From NCBI RefSeq assembly GCF_000275845.1, contig NW_006766909.1, forward strand, positions 339,890 to 403,889: a stretch of DNA of 64,000 bases, read 5' to 3'. The stretch comes from Dichomitus squalens LYAD-421 SS1. Lineage: Eukaryota > Basidiomycota > Agaricomycetes > Polyporales > Polyporaceae. This document shows, piece after piece, positions 22,684 to 34,231 of this stretch. Position 1 is the first letter of the stretch; each line of letters starts with the position of its first letter. The notes under the pieces were generated by a model that saw nothing but the letters and a program-made list of their open reading frames with translations, had not been told where the DNA came from and searched no databases. The position numbers were made by a program, and so were the translations under genes.

Positions 22684-23235
22684 TGTAAATGGCGGGCATT
22701 GTATCCGAGAATGTCTTGAGAACGTCAACAACTGCACGCCCTAGGAAAATCTGAGAGATTACGACTGGGCGTATCAGACTACGCAGCCATGCACGCACGC
22801 AGTCGAGTGTTTGTTTTTGCGGTCACAATGCGAATTTGCAGCCATGTAATCGCAGAGGCGGATGGTAAATGACGCTAAGTTTTTTATTCCGAGGTCTCAA
22901 TGGCCCCTAGACAAAGTGGTTTCGATGCCCGATGTGGATGGAGTATATTTCATGTTTTCTCTATTACCCATTCATTTCTTGATGCGCGCAAGATGAGTCT
23001 ACTTCGTCATCAATCGACTACGGGAATACGTGGCTACGCAGCCTATTGTGTCTTCAAGTTTTCGCGAATCTGGACACGTTGTATTATTGAGAGTCTGAAG
23101 CGCGCAAAGGGCGCTGGTGCTACGTAGAGTACGAGTTCGTCAAGAACGGCGCCTACACGCGCGCAAGAATACGGGTGGGGTGAACGAATGGGTATCAAGC
23201 GAAATGAACAAGCTGAGCCTCGTTATGAGCATCCC

Positions 23236-24521
23236 TCAGACCGCGATCGCCATGCCGTCGAAGTCGAGGTCAAACGACTTGAGCTCCATGAGATCGCCGT
23301 CCTGCGGGGTGTCCAGCCTGGGCCCCGTGTCGTCCGAGGAGCCCGTGTCCATCGTGCGCATAGCAGGAATGAACGTGGGACGAGCCGGCTGGCCGTACTG
23401 GCCGTACTCCGAGTCGGCCGCGAGCTGGGTGAGGGAGGGGTTGTTGAAGGGCACGGTGCAGTCGCTCGAGATGCCGAGCGCGACGCGGATGACGATCAGG
23501 GTCGGCGCGATGCCCTATTCCGTCGGGTCAGCTCTATTTTCTGCGGCGATCGAGAAGCTGTGTATGCAACGCGACTCACGTAGATCTGCACTGCGATGAC
23601 GGCCAGGATCGCCTGCGCAGGGTGCCCTAGGGCGAAGAGGACGACGAAGACCGCCTGCGTGACGAGGTAGAGCAGCCCGCTCTCGACGATGATCTCGACC
23701 GCGCGTTGGGCGGCGCGCATCGTCCCGCTCATGACCGTGCCGACGCGCTTCTCCGCGCGGCGCGCGCTCATGTAGAGCTTGCCGGCGATGAGCGCGGTGG
23801 CCATGAAGTTGGTCGCGAGGGGGAGCGCGTAGCCCGCGAGCCCAAGAGGCACGAGCGCGGGTGAGGGAACAGGCGCGGTCGGGTCCATGGTCACTACAAG
23901 GTGCGCGACGCCCATGATGCACGCTAATGTTATGATATGTGTGGGGGCGGCTTAGCTGCGGCATAGGGATGCAAAGTCCAGTGGTGGCTTACCGAAGCCG
24001 GCTCCCGCTGTGACTAGTGGCGCGATGATGATCCAATAGTTCTTGCCCCAGATGACCCAGCAGCGGTACAGGAGGATGAGGTCGCCAAGGAGGTCACAGA
24101 ATGAAATGAGTATGTCTGCGCCTAGTAGAGGCATCGTCTCGTCCGCAAAATCCTCGACGCCAGTCGTTTTCTATGAGATCAGATTAGCTACCCAGGCGCG
24201 ATACGCAATGAGATGGTGCGCTCACCAGCGTGAGGTAGAAATGGTTGAATTCAAGCACGAAGTGTGCCGTGCAGGACGCGAAAAGGAGGCAGTTCGCGAT
24301 GAAGATGGGGATATTGAGATTGCGCCGTGGGGCCCTGAGACGACGTAGCAGCAGCACTGCTGATGTGAGGAACAAAAGGACATATGACCCTGTGGAATAA
24401 CCCGCGTGGAGGAGGTGAGCCACCGTACGACTAGTTGCTCGGTAGGGAAGGCAAGCATACCCCACAAGACCGCTTCGCAGCCGAAGCCTACCAGAGCCGC
24501 GATGTCGTTGGAAAGGACCAT
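23236..24521 (-). CDS. Seven-helix membrane protein, paralogue 1 of 3
   Basis: Five exons: 24461-24521, 24226-24389, 23993-24170, 23580-23923, 23236-23514. The product starts MVLSNDIAALVGFGCEAVLW and shows about seven hydrophobic helices. Recurrent blocks are CTAHFVLEFNHFYLTL, LGADILISFCDLLGDLIL, WVIWGKNYWIIIAPL, VESGLLYLVTQAVFVVLFAL, and GIAPTLIVIRVALG, then a hydrophilic tail. Exon boundaries and phases are identical to the copies at 40153 and 44761. This is an expanded agaricomycete family without an assigned function; the topology resembles receptors but I see no STE3 or other named GPCR signature. Confidence 0.8.
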
Positions 24522-25118
24522 GTCTAGAAAGGGCTGGATGGGTGGTTGAGGCGGGATGCGGTCTCGGGGAGCACGTACCGCAGCATTTGTTGGGTATCTG
24601 ACTCGTACGCGAAGGACGAGCCAATTCGCGAAGCGGTGGCGGACGCGAGAATAACGGCACTGACGAGGCAGCATTGCAACAAAACTTTCTTTGTGTGACA
24701 GGTGTGCAAGGATAGCATGCGTGAAAAAGGGGGGTGGACACGACTTACCCGGCATTAGGATTCTCCCTGACGTGTCCTCTGCACGGACAGACCCAATGGT
24801 CGCGACTCCGGCCTGGACAGGCCTGCAATTTCCTAAAACCAACAGCATCTACTCCTGAGCGGCGTATGCACACGCTCCGGAGGAAAGGAAGTGATCATCG
24901 TTGTGAGGCAATATCCACTCCATGGGGAGCACGTTTACCACAAGTAGCTAAAGCTAAACAGAGATCCTTGTTTCCCAGCAAAGGTTTCATTGATGTACAA
25001 ACCTACAGTACGTCTCGTGAGGCTTCTCCCGGGGTACCGCTCGCGCGCACGGACGCGCAGTGACAAAACGAAAATGTTCAATATGTGGATCGACTGAGGC
25101 GTTCGCAATCGACATAGA
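24522..25118. other. Intergenic region, no gene recognised
   Basis: Contains the upstream region of seven-helix paralogue 1 and the 3' region of the P450 gene. Nothing else is supported. Confidence 0.5.
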
Positions 25119-27601
25119 CTACAGGAAGTCTGTCTCTCTGACGGACCTGATATCCAGAGGGACCTGCATCGTCGTAAGATCACCATGGGGTGGACGGACC
25201 ACGGGAACCTGCAGGCCATCCATACGCCAGTGAATCTCCTTCCGAATCCCTTCCTCGTTCATTGCAGAGGGAAGCGCGAAGTGAACCTGGGAGACAAGAG
25301 TTGATATGATTTGTTCTAGGCAGACCGAGCGGTTAGCAAGCCGGGTGATACCAGATGGTTGGCTATCCATGCGACATACTGATTTCCATCTCAGCAAACT
25401 TGAAGCCGCTGTAACGTCGGGTTCAGAGCACCTCCCGGGAGTAAGCAGGAGGAGAAGGACTCACATGCAAGCGCGCGAACCGCCGAGGAAAGTCATCCTA
25501 TCAATCGGGGCATCATCAGCGACGTACCTCGCCGCAAGAATCGCAAGCGTCGCTCACATGCTAGCATAGACTCCGGGATACCGAATGCCCCTCTTTGATC
25601 CCGGGGTGGCATCCATGACCCGCTCTGGAGCCTCCTCCCCAAATGCGAGGTCGAGACTGCCTGATCCGTAGCGGTTCCTCGAGGCGCCGAGCCAGCGTTC
25701 TGGACGCCATTCAGCCGCGTCTTCTCCCCAGACTTCCCGGTTGCGATTCGCGCCAAGGAGGTCCATGAGGATGTTCGTTCCGGCGGGGACGTGGATCGCG
25801 TGAAGCAGCCTCCCGGAGGTCGAGCGGACAGGGAACTCCAGCGGAAGGGTGGCGTCCTTTGTCGCGCTGAAGGAGAAGAAGACGTCGCGTTAATTGGATC
25901 GAGACCGCGCGGGCGCAATGCGTTGCGAGGGTGCGTACGTGCGGTTCAGCAGATTCGTGGGCGGATACAAGCGCAGCGTCTCGCGCACCACCGCGTCCAG
26001 ATACGGGAGACTGACGAGTGCGTCGTAGGGCAGGCTCACGCGCTCCAGACCCTCGGCGGCGAGCGCTAGCTTTGCTTGGCGGACCTCGGCGCGCAGGCGC
26101 GCTTGCGCCGATTGTTCACCCGCGAGGATGTGAAGGATGCGGGCGAGGGCCGACGTCGTCGTCTCTTGACCACCTAGGAAGAGCGTGCTATCCGCGGCAA
26201 TGAGGGTGGGAGCACTAGAGAACCACGCGAGAACGCACTTTATCTGGCCGATAAGCTCGTCCTCGGTGAGACGGTCTGTTTCCGACGTCGACATATTGGC
26301 TTGGACTAGGCAGGGTATCAAAAATGTAACATGGGCTCTGTACAGGCGGCTCTGAACGCTCACGCATAATGTTCATGAGGTGCTTCTTCTTCGAGCCATC
26401 GCCACGCTCCATCTCAACTTTCTTCTCTTCGATCATGCGCCTTGCGGACGCGTGCAGCACGTATGAGATGTCGCGCATGTCGCGCAGGGCCGGAACCGGA
26501 AGCCAATCGACCAGCTTATTCCGCCAGAAACGCGAGATGTTCCGCACAATCATGGGAATGAACGGACGCAACGATCGCAGCTTCATCCCTACGGGGCTGG
26601 CGCATGCATGCGGAGGTGAGCATCCTGTTGTAGGCACACACGCTGGAAACCACTGACTTGATAGAGCGTATCGCGTTCGCGTAGCCAATGTATTCGCCAG
26701 CCTCGGAAGGATCGAGCGTCCCAAGGGAGATCCCAAGGATCCCTCGGCCGACGTATTCCAGGGTACCTCGTGCCATCCACGGGAGCACATCTATCTCTTT
26801 GGCGCCTGACAAGGATGGTCAAAGCTAGCCGTAGAAAACAGTCACGGTTGCCGCAAGTCAGTCAGGCTTACCACCGTCCTCCGGAAGCGCTGCACAAAGC
26901 TGGCCGAGAAGTGTGTCCGCAATCGGCTGGATTACGGGCAAGACCGCGCGCATGTTTGCAAGGGAGAAGACTGAATTGAGCATCTTCCGCTGTTTCTTAT
27001 GTTGTTCGCCTGCCCCCGAGAGAGCGTCATCAAGTCAATGCGTTGATAGCAGGTCTGCAATGAATGTACACACCGACGGTTGAAATCAGACCTTCGCCAA
27101 AGATCAACCGGTTGGAGCTAAGGAATGTCAGACGTTTGAGCCAATCGAACGAGACTCTGTGGACCCACATGAGGAACATGTCGGTCTCTTGATAGACGTC
27201 CTGCTCTTTGACGACGATTTGGTGTAGAGCCCGAGGGTCGGATACCATGAGGTTGGCGACCTGTAAACGCAGGTTACTCTCCAACAGCTTGGGTTTCCCC
27301 GATTGTGGCGCATACTCCGAGCATCCCATGGACTTTGCAGACGCCACCATACTGGCGCACCAGCTGGTCGTGATAGCTGTAACCGTCTCTGAACAAACGG
27401 TGGAAATTCCCTGTTGGAAACGGCATAGGTTAGGAAAGAGCATACAAGGGAGAATGGGCATATGCTCTTACCAGTCAGCCAATGCTCCTTCCTAGGCCCC
27501 GCTACCTCGTCCAGCCTTCCAGTGCCCAACAAAAACTTGGCCATGGGTTTCCAGAGAACGAAGACCCCAAGCAGGAACACGAGTAGCACAGACAGTGACA
27601 T
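25119..27601 (-). CDS. Cytochrome P450 monooxygenase, 13 exons
   Basis: Reconstructed on the minus strand from a membrane-anchor start, MSLSVLLVFLLGVFVLWKP, through 12 short introns. Key blocks in order: FHRLFRDGYSYHDQLV, VSDPRALHQIVVKEQDVY, SNRLIFGEGLISTVG, EQHKKQRKMLNSVFSLANMR (helix C), LGGQETTTSALARI (I-helix oxygen-binding), ETLR (K-helix ExxR), EWRPERW, and heme loop FLGGSRACIGF with the ligand Cys. All joins keep frame, with no internal stop. The pattern resembles polypore CYP5144/CYP5150-type families, though I cannot fix the family. ER-bound; likely secondary-metabolite or xenobiotic oxidation. The neighbouring UstYa-like gene suggests, but does not prove, a shared pathway. Confidence 0.87.
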
Positions 27602-28269
27602 GCCGCTGCGCTGAGTCGAAGTGAAGTTAATCAGCCAACACCAAACGCAAGACGTGCAATATATTTCTGGAGGGCGACAGAATAAGACACATGGTACGCC
27701 GCACTGTGTCGCACCCATCAAGGTCTTCGGATTGAGTCGAATGGAGGCAAAATCTCAGGAATCGCCGACTTCTAGTCACGGAGTCATCATAACGCCGTAT
27801 GATACTTCTCAAGACCACCAACATCGCGAAGGAGGGCGATTGTAGGTGCATGGGAACAGCGACGACGGGCGGGCAGCGCTGCAGACTCGAGTGGGCCATT
27901 GCATGCATCCTGAAGCTTTCAAAATATCGAGACTGTTGAGTCCAGCGAGACTGCCGGAGTCTGGCGGACTCCGGGGATCACATGACGTTCTCGGGAAGCA
28001 CCCTTGGCGCCCAGACACCTAGACCTCTGCCATCGCTCCATCTCGGTAATCTATCATGACTACCTCATCGACTAGCCCCCGCCTATTGCCTGCCCATACG
28101 TATTATAGTGTAGAAGTCGATTCTTATGATATCTCCGATCTACATGCATGGTTACCTGGAGGTCGCTCCCGCAAGTCTGGAGTATTGAGGTTTTCGACAC
28201 TGTTTATTCATTGACACCACCTTGCATGGGGACAGATTATAGTCAGAAGACAATTTGTGTAGAGGCCCT

Positions 28270-28400
28270 CTTCGGAGAGCTAGTGCTAGCACTCATCAGA
28301 GGGAAGATCACCCGACACCCTACCGCAAGGATTGGCTACTTCACGCAACATCATGTTATTGAGCTCCACCAGTACTCTGCTGAGATCTCTGCTCCGCTCT
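28270..28400 (+). pseudogene. Fragment of an ABC-F family ATPase
   Basis: The translation contains LIRGKITRHPTARIGYFTQH followed by HVIEL. This is very close to the segment between Walker A and the signature motif in ABC-F proteins (Gcn20/Arb1 type), where a basic KIxRHPxxRIGYFxQH stretch is typical. Neither Walker motif nor the signature loop is found nearby. It is therefore a short relic captured beside repeat-rich DNA. Confidence 0.55.
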
Positions 28401-28679
28401 CTCCTTCATAAAGAAGAGGAATCTGCAGTGTGCAGAGCAAGCATTGTTGAACAGGCGCTGGTTTAAACAGCTTGCCCAACACAGCCATCACAAGATATGG
28501 AATGGTACAGCCGGTTACTGCAATAACCAAGGCTGTACTACTCATGTGGTATACACACAGCTTCACTGTGTACGCACTGCTTCTCTGTGTGACTGTGCAT
28601 CTGGGAATGTACTCATCTGTAAAAACCACCTTTGCGAATTACACCTATTCAGTACAAATTAGCTCTTAATAGACACAGT

Positions 28680-28923
28680 AGTTGAATAGTGAAAAATAGT
28701 GCAAAATCGAGAGGTCCCCAAAAATAATTGCACTATTTCGCACTATTCATGCAAATTCGTGCAAAGTAGCACTATAGTAGATGGAAATAGTGCTACAGTA
28801 GACGTTGATAGTAGTGGATAGAGTGGGTCTATAATTTCTGACTAGTGTAGAAATGCTTAACATGACCTCAAAACCATCTGTTTATAAGCCCCAGATGCAT
28901 TTAAAGTGCTGAAAAAAATATTA
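28680..28923. repeat. AT-rich repeat left of the assembly gap
   Basis: Dense in short related words such as AGTGCAAAAT, TAGTGCTA and GCACTATT in both orientations. The same vocabulary reappears right of the gap, so the unsequenced block likely sits inside one repeat or transposon-derived unit. Confidence 0.5.
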
Positions 28924-29889
28924 NNNNNNNNNNNNNNNNNNNNNNNNNNNNNNNNNNNNNNNNNNNNNNNNNNNNNNNNNNNNNNNNNNNNNNNNNNNNN
29001 NNNNNNNNNNNNNNNNNNNNNNNNNNNNNNNNNNNNNNNNNNNNNNNNNNNNNNNNNNNNNNNNNNNNNNNNNNNNNNNNNNNNNNNNNNNNNNNNNNNN
29101 NNNNNNNNNNNNNNNNNNNNNNNNNNNNNNNNNNNNNNNNNNNNNNNNNNNNNNNNNNNNNNNNNNNNNNNNNNNNNNNNNNNNNNNNNNNNNNNNNNNN
29201 NNNNNNNNNNNNNNNNNNNNNNNNNNNNNNNNNNNNNNNNNNNNNNNNNNNNNNNNNNNNNNNNNNNNNNNNNNNNNNNNNNNNNNNNNNNNNNNNNNNN
29301 NNNNNNNNNNNNNNNNNNNNNNNNNNNNNNNNNNNNNNNNNNNNNNNNNNNNNNNNNNNNNNNNNNNNNNNNNNNNNNNNNNNNNNNNNNNNNNNNNNNN
29401 NNNNNNNNNNNNNNNNNNNNNNNNNNNNNNNNNNNNNNNNNNNNNNNNNNNNNNNNNNNNNNNNNNNNNNNNNNNNNNNNNNNNNNNNNNNNNNNNNNNN
29501 NNNNNNNNNNNNNNNNNNNNNNNNNNNNNNNNNNNNNNNNNNNNNNNNNNNNNNNNNNNNNNNNNNNNNNNNNNNNNNNNNNNNNNNNNNNNNNNNNNNN
29601 NNNNNNNNNNNNNNNNNNNNNNNNNNNNNNNNNNNNNNNNNNNNNNNNNNNNNNNNNNNNNNNNNNNNNNNNNNNNNNNNNNNNNNNNNNNNNNNNNNNN
29701 NNNNNNNNNNNNNNNNNNNNNNNNNNNNNNNNNNNNNNNNNNNNNNNNNNNNNNNNNNNNNNNNNNNNNNNNNNNNNNNNNNNNNNNNNNNNNNNNNNNN
29801 NNNNNNNNNNNNNNNNNNNNNNNNNNNNNNNNNNNNNNNNNNNNNNNNNNNNNNNNNNNNNNNNNNNNNNNNNNNNNNNNNNNNNNNNN
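28924..29889. other. Assembly gap (N run)
   Basis: About 966 undetermined bases. Open frames spanning it are artefacts. Confidence 0.99.
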
Positions 29890-30129
29890 ACCTGCTGAGG
29901 CTTGCATATGTGTAATGTCTGGGACTATGTATATAATATGGAGTGTGCTATAGAGTATGCTTCATGGTATGACTGCTGTGCTGACAGTCTAGTCCTATAC
30001 ATGATAACAAGTTCTATGTTGAGTTGTGCCCTCAAATATAAGTCAGCTATCATGGTGATTTTGCAGCTATGAAGGTGTGTAATGCTTGAGTTGAGAACTA
30101 TGAGCTATAAATAAAGGATTGTCATCTTA

Positions 30130-30340
30130 TTTGAGTGTCCCCTAAATGAGTAGTGCTAAAATAGCGCAAAATAGTACTATAGTAGTGCAAAATAGCGAAA
30201 ATTGGAGGACCAAATTTGCAGTAGTGCTATAGTAGTATCATGTTGGCACTACATAGCACTATAGAAAAAGCGATAGTGAAGAGTAGTTATAACTAGTACC
30301 AAGTATACTAATTAGTGCTTAGTTGCACTACTGAAGAAGT
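30130..30340. repeat. AT-rich repeat right of the assembly gap
   Basis: Words AGTGCTA, AGTGCAAAAT, GCACTATAG and ATAGCGAAAA recur here as at the left side of the gap. GCGAAAATTGGAGGACC aligns loosely with GCAAAATCGAGAGGTCC on the left, supporting one divided or duplicated element. Confidence 0.45.
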
Positions 30341-30439
30341 GTGTCTGAATAGTAGCTCTAATGTAGATGTCATCTCTGCTAACACTTGCTAATATAGATG
30401 AGGTTATCTGAATAGTGATAATTAGTGTCAATTCGCAAA

Positions 30440-31660
30440 GGCTGTTTTTCCAGATGCTGTATAGTACTACGCAGCCACAGATGTACAGTAGTATATATAG
30501 GGGACTCCTGCACCCCCAATCTATAGTTCAGTTTACTCGAATGTCTCCTCTCATCGCTCTAACAAGCCTCTTACTATTAATCAACCCTTCTAGGTGGGTT
30601 GCAGGCTATTCGCTGTTGTTGCCACCCATGGGAGAGGCTTTCACCCCCCCCCGGGTTCCACAGGTTATGAGCCCTGCTCGATGCTGCAATCTGTAAGCTC
30701 GCACCTCACCTAGATCTTTGCCATTGTTATTGATGTGCAACCACTGCTTGGATCTGGCGCAATCATACGCTGCCTGCCATGCATGCGCTGTGGATTGTTG
30801 TGGTGTGCTTTGTTGCTGCCTACAGTGCCACAGAGAGGTACCCTATGTCGGCATGATCTCTCTCTGCCTAGACTGTGTTTTTTGAAGGTGTGTGGCTGAC
30901 AAGTCTCCCTTCTAGAACCATACCTCTCGACACTATGTCTGGTGCTCTCTACAGTGCTGTCCCTACCGCCTTTTTCTCCCTGCCCCTCCAGGACTCTCTC
31001 TTCCCTCAAGTGGGTGCAGCCCATGAAGTTGTACCTTAAGGTGCAAGGCCAGTGGCTCGATGCCGACCTCAAGGTCTAAGGCAATATCAGCCTTCGCCTT
31101 GCCCCCAGCATCAACAGTGCTGTGTCGTCTCAGATAACTGCCAAGGGGATCTGAGGCTACCTCGAGACCACCTACAGCAAGCCTGGCATGCCAGCTGTCT
31201 ACTAAGACTTCTGGGCTGCCCTTGCTCTTAGCATTCCGGTTGACTCGAACCCTGTCCCCAACCTGGGCAAGTTCAAGGTGTACTTCCAATGTCTTGAGAT
31301 GAACAAGTTTGTCGTTACCGACCACATCAAGGGCATGATGCTCATGGCAAAGCTCCCTTGCAACATGGATCCGATGATCCAGCTCTACATTGCTAGCTTG
31401 AAGCCTGCGACAGGCAAGCTGCGATTGGGGCGATCACCCTTGCTGGGATCCGCCAGCAGGTCGTACTCCATTGGGAGCAGCGTCAAAGCCGCCAGGGCCA
31501 ACCACGCGCAAGCGCGAACAAGCTCAGCGCTATCAAGCGCAAGGGCCCCATGTCACAACCAACGAACTGTGCCACCAGATAAACAAAGACAAAGCTTACT
31601 AGTGAAGGGGTTGGTGCTGAGAGCGAAGCAACCACAAGTGACACAGCAATAGATGATGCA
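30440..31660 (+). mobile_element. Truncated Ty1/copia retrotransposon relic (LTR end, primer site, gag)
   Basis: A TATATATA box near 30492 is followed by a GGGGACTCCTGCACCCCC leader. A probable LTR end, TTCCACA, is near 30661 and is followed by GGTTATGAGCCCTGCTCG, similar to initiator-Met tRNA primer sites of copia elements. From about 31015 the plus strand encodes a UBN2-type gag: MKLYLKVQGQWLDADLKV, then GNISLRLAPSINSAVSS, GYLETTYSKPGMPAVY and KGMMLMAKLP. Three in-frame stops (31077, 31152, 31203) break it. No protease, integrase or reverse transcriptase follows. Confidence 0.72.
31015..31430 (+). pseudogene. copia gag (UBN2 family) with three nonsense codons
   Basis: The stops TAA, TGA and TAA lie in one otherwise continuous reading frame. 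From the family pattern the second replaces Trp (KGI-stop-GYLETTY) and the third Gln (AVY-stop-DF); both fit single transitions (G to A, C to T). The downstream frame continues through NKFVVTDHIKGMMLMAKLPC before drifting into poorly conserved sequence. Confidence 0.75.
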
Positions 31661-31929
31661 AAAAGGTGAATTCCCTAGACTAGAAGGGGTAGTAGAAGGT
31701 AGGGCTGCTAGCTACCTACAGAGGAGATGGGGGATCGACGAGAAGATCAAGTCTGAGGTTCCCTGCCTCAGACCCCCTGCTATTTATACTAATACAATCG
31801 GTGCACAGACCAAGTATCTATTGACCATCGTTTGGTCAGAGTTCTCTGCCTCATGTCCTGTCCCCTGACCTGCCTCATGTCCTTCTTACGACCAATACCT
31901 GAGTCGTGCCAAGTCCGGACTTCTGCTTA

Positions 31930-32030
31930 TGAGTAAGCGCCCCTGCTGACACACCAGTCACCTGCCAGTGAGTGATGGTGGGTGCTCCCAGCCCTCTCAA
32001 GGTCTGGGGTTCGAATCTGGCTACTCTGGT
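31930..32030 (+). repeat. Possible tRNA-derived SINE fragment
   Basis: GGGGTTCGAATCTGG near 32005 matches a Pol III B box (GGTTCGAATCC). About 35 bases upstream, AGTGATGGTGGGTGC is only weakly A-box-like. Flanking bases do not fold into a full tRNA. A SINE remnant is possible in this repeat-rich stretch; a true tRNA gene is not supported. Confidence 0.25.
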
Positions 32031-32767
32031 TCCAATACGAGTTGTCCACGGTTGAGGTGTGCATCTGCCTTGGTGCACATGACCCCCAGGTCACGTGGCA
32101 TGAGAAAACTGTGACAATTGTCCTAGACAGTACCAGAAGAGTCCGGAAGCATAGCTATAGTATACAAGCAGAGAGTCCCAAATATGGTAACATACTACAT
32201 AAGCGACTACAGCTAAGCGCTAGGAGACGCATAGCCTTGTGTAGTCCGGACCAGATCAATCCAAGTTCAACACTGTGACAGAAAGCAGGCACACATCCTC
32301 GTCTTTGCCCGTGTTCTTTGATCAGATGAAACAAGCTCGCACTCAAAGTGTGTATTTGTGTATCCGATTCTGACAGCTGCTATGCCCATCGAGCTCATGA
32401 TATTCGCCTCACTCGTGAACAAAGAAACATTGTTCTATGGGTTGCAGCCCGGGGGGAGTGCGGGGGTGATCACATCAGCACTATCATGTTCGAACTATTC
32501 AATGAGAGACACAAATTCCGTAACTTCGATGGATGGCCAAGTATATTGCGGAGTCAGTTCATCTTGAAGTTGAAGCCACTGAACAAGGTACAGAGGGCGG
32601 GTCCCAAGTTCTATCAGAAGCAAAGCCAGCTCCAAGCCGCAGCAAACAATAACGTACCGAGATGCGCTGACTAGCAGGACAATGGCTGGTACATGACGAG
32701 GATATAAGCTCCCGTAGCGATCTATGTCGACCACGAACAGTGTATCACATCCTCAACACTCAAAAGT

Positions 32768-32981
32768 ATGCCCACATTCACGCAGGTCGCCCTCCTCGCA
32801 ATGGTCCTCGCTTTCGGAGTCTTCACGACCGCGGTAACCAACATTGACAGTGTGTCGTCTGCTACAGCTATGCCTGAAAGTAAGTATCCCGTCGGGATAT
32901 CAAAATACAATGTCAATAGCCTAACAGACTTTTGACGCGCTTTGTTTCTAATACCCAGCTGTCGGAGGACAAGAGTGCTGA
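32768..32981 (+). CDS. Small secreted peptide (about 44 aa), two exons
   Basis: Exon 1 (32768-32879) encodes a signal-peptide-like start, MPTFTQVALLAMVLAFGVFT, and ends after ATAMPE in phase 1 at GTAAGT. Exon 2 (32959-32981) closes with VGGQEC and a stop. Layout (signal peptide, short spacer ending near MPE/MPD, phase 1 intron, tiny second part) resembles the small peptide genes at 20792 and 41534. Function unknown. Confidence 0.4.
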
Positions 32982-34231
32982 CTGGTGGGTCAGGTTCCGG
33001 AGCGTGGCTTGCTCGTGCGTGCGTGCATGCGGGAACGGGACGATGTCCAACGTTCAACGTTAAGACCGTAGTGCTCGACTTCGGAAGGGATCCGAGCGCC
33101 GTTTCAGCGATGCTGAATCATAGTGGATGCGGCCTCTAATTGAGCAGATGCACCTGGGTCTCAATGGAAGCATACCGACGGCATTTGAGTGCGGGCGAAG
33201 GCAACTGGTCTCCTTGGCTAACCTTGGCTACGAGTCTCAGATGGCCATAAGCTAGAACTCAGTTCAGTCCGATTATCGTCATATAAACGGCGCATTTGCG
33301 CCATCGTATCTGTGCATTCCTTGCGCTGAGTCCCCTCAGTGCCCATGCATGCAAACCGTGACCACACATTCGATATCGCAAAGGACTGCGATACGAGCGA
33401 TATGGATTGTCGTTGATATAAGTGAGCGGCGAACGGAAGAAAGTGTGGCCATATAGCGAGAAGATCGACTCATGAATAGTATGAGAGATGTGGGGGAAGT
33501 ATCATCTCTTGTCTTACGATCCGGTCCCTCACAGCGTTCGATCGCCACATTGTGAAGACATTCGATCACCACATTGTGAAGACGAGCACATACCTACATA
33601 CATATATAAGGACTCAAGAGCTTCCCTTGCGCTCGTTCTTGCGCGCCCACTTTCCTCTGAGCCGTCGTTATCCTTCTTGATTGTCGCGGTTCAATCAACC
33701 ATTGAAACAGGACAGCCTTCAAATTGGATGTTCGAAGATCGCAAGTGCAAAGGGCGAGCATGCCAAGAAAGTGTTACGAAAAGATGTGAGTGGAAAGGAA
33801 CAAAAGAGCCCGCTCAAGCGAGCGCAGTCAAGCTCTCCTCGTCACAAGCGCTCAATGGCTGAATGACATCCGCTGATGCCGCAGCCTGTCTGACTGGTAC
33901 TCACAAAGTGCGTGGTCCTTGTTATCCCTAGCGAGTACATAATTGTGCTCACATTGTCCGACAGCCAGAAGCTCTTGTCGTCGACTGTGCTTAGCCCTGA
34001 CGACAGGTGCTGTCGGCTCCCGCTTTTGTTTCGCGCGCCTATACCCATCGCTCACACGGCACAGCAGTGCGTCCAGCAGCTGCGCACAATGCATAAGACC
34101 TGTCCTCCGACGACATATACCCTCTAGCTTCCCGCGCTGTGCGCAGTTCCTCTCCTTTTCTACTTACTGCCGTCCACTTGCTCTTCACGATCGTACGACC
34201 GTCCTTGGCTGGCCCACTTGCTCTTTCTGCG
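32982..34231. other. Intergenic region with a TATA box and no clear gene
   Basis: ACATATATAAGGACTC near 33600 is a good TATA box. About 130 bases on, a short frame starting MFEDRKCKGRACQESV could be a small basic peptide of 44 codons. I see no family match. The region up to 34231 likely also includes the protease promoter and 5' leader. Confidence 0.35.

Noticed and set aside
28906..29907. Open frames spanning the N run
   Set aside because: They consist of undetermined residues.
31985..32030. tRNA gene suggested by GGTTCGAATC
   Set aside because: The surrounding bases do not form a cloverleaf; only a B-box-like element remains, listed as a weak SINE fragment.
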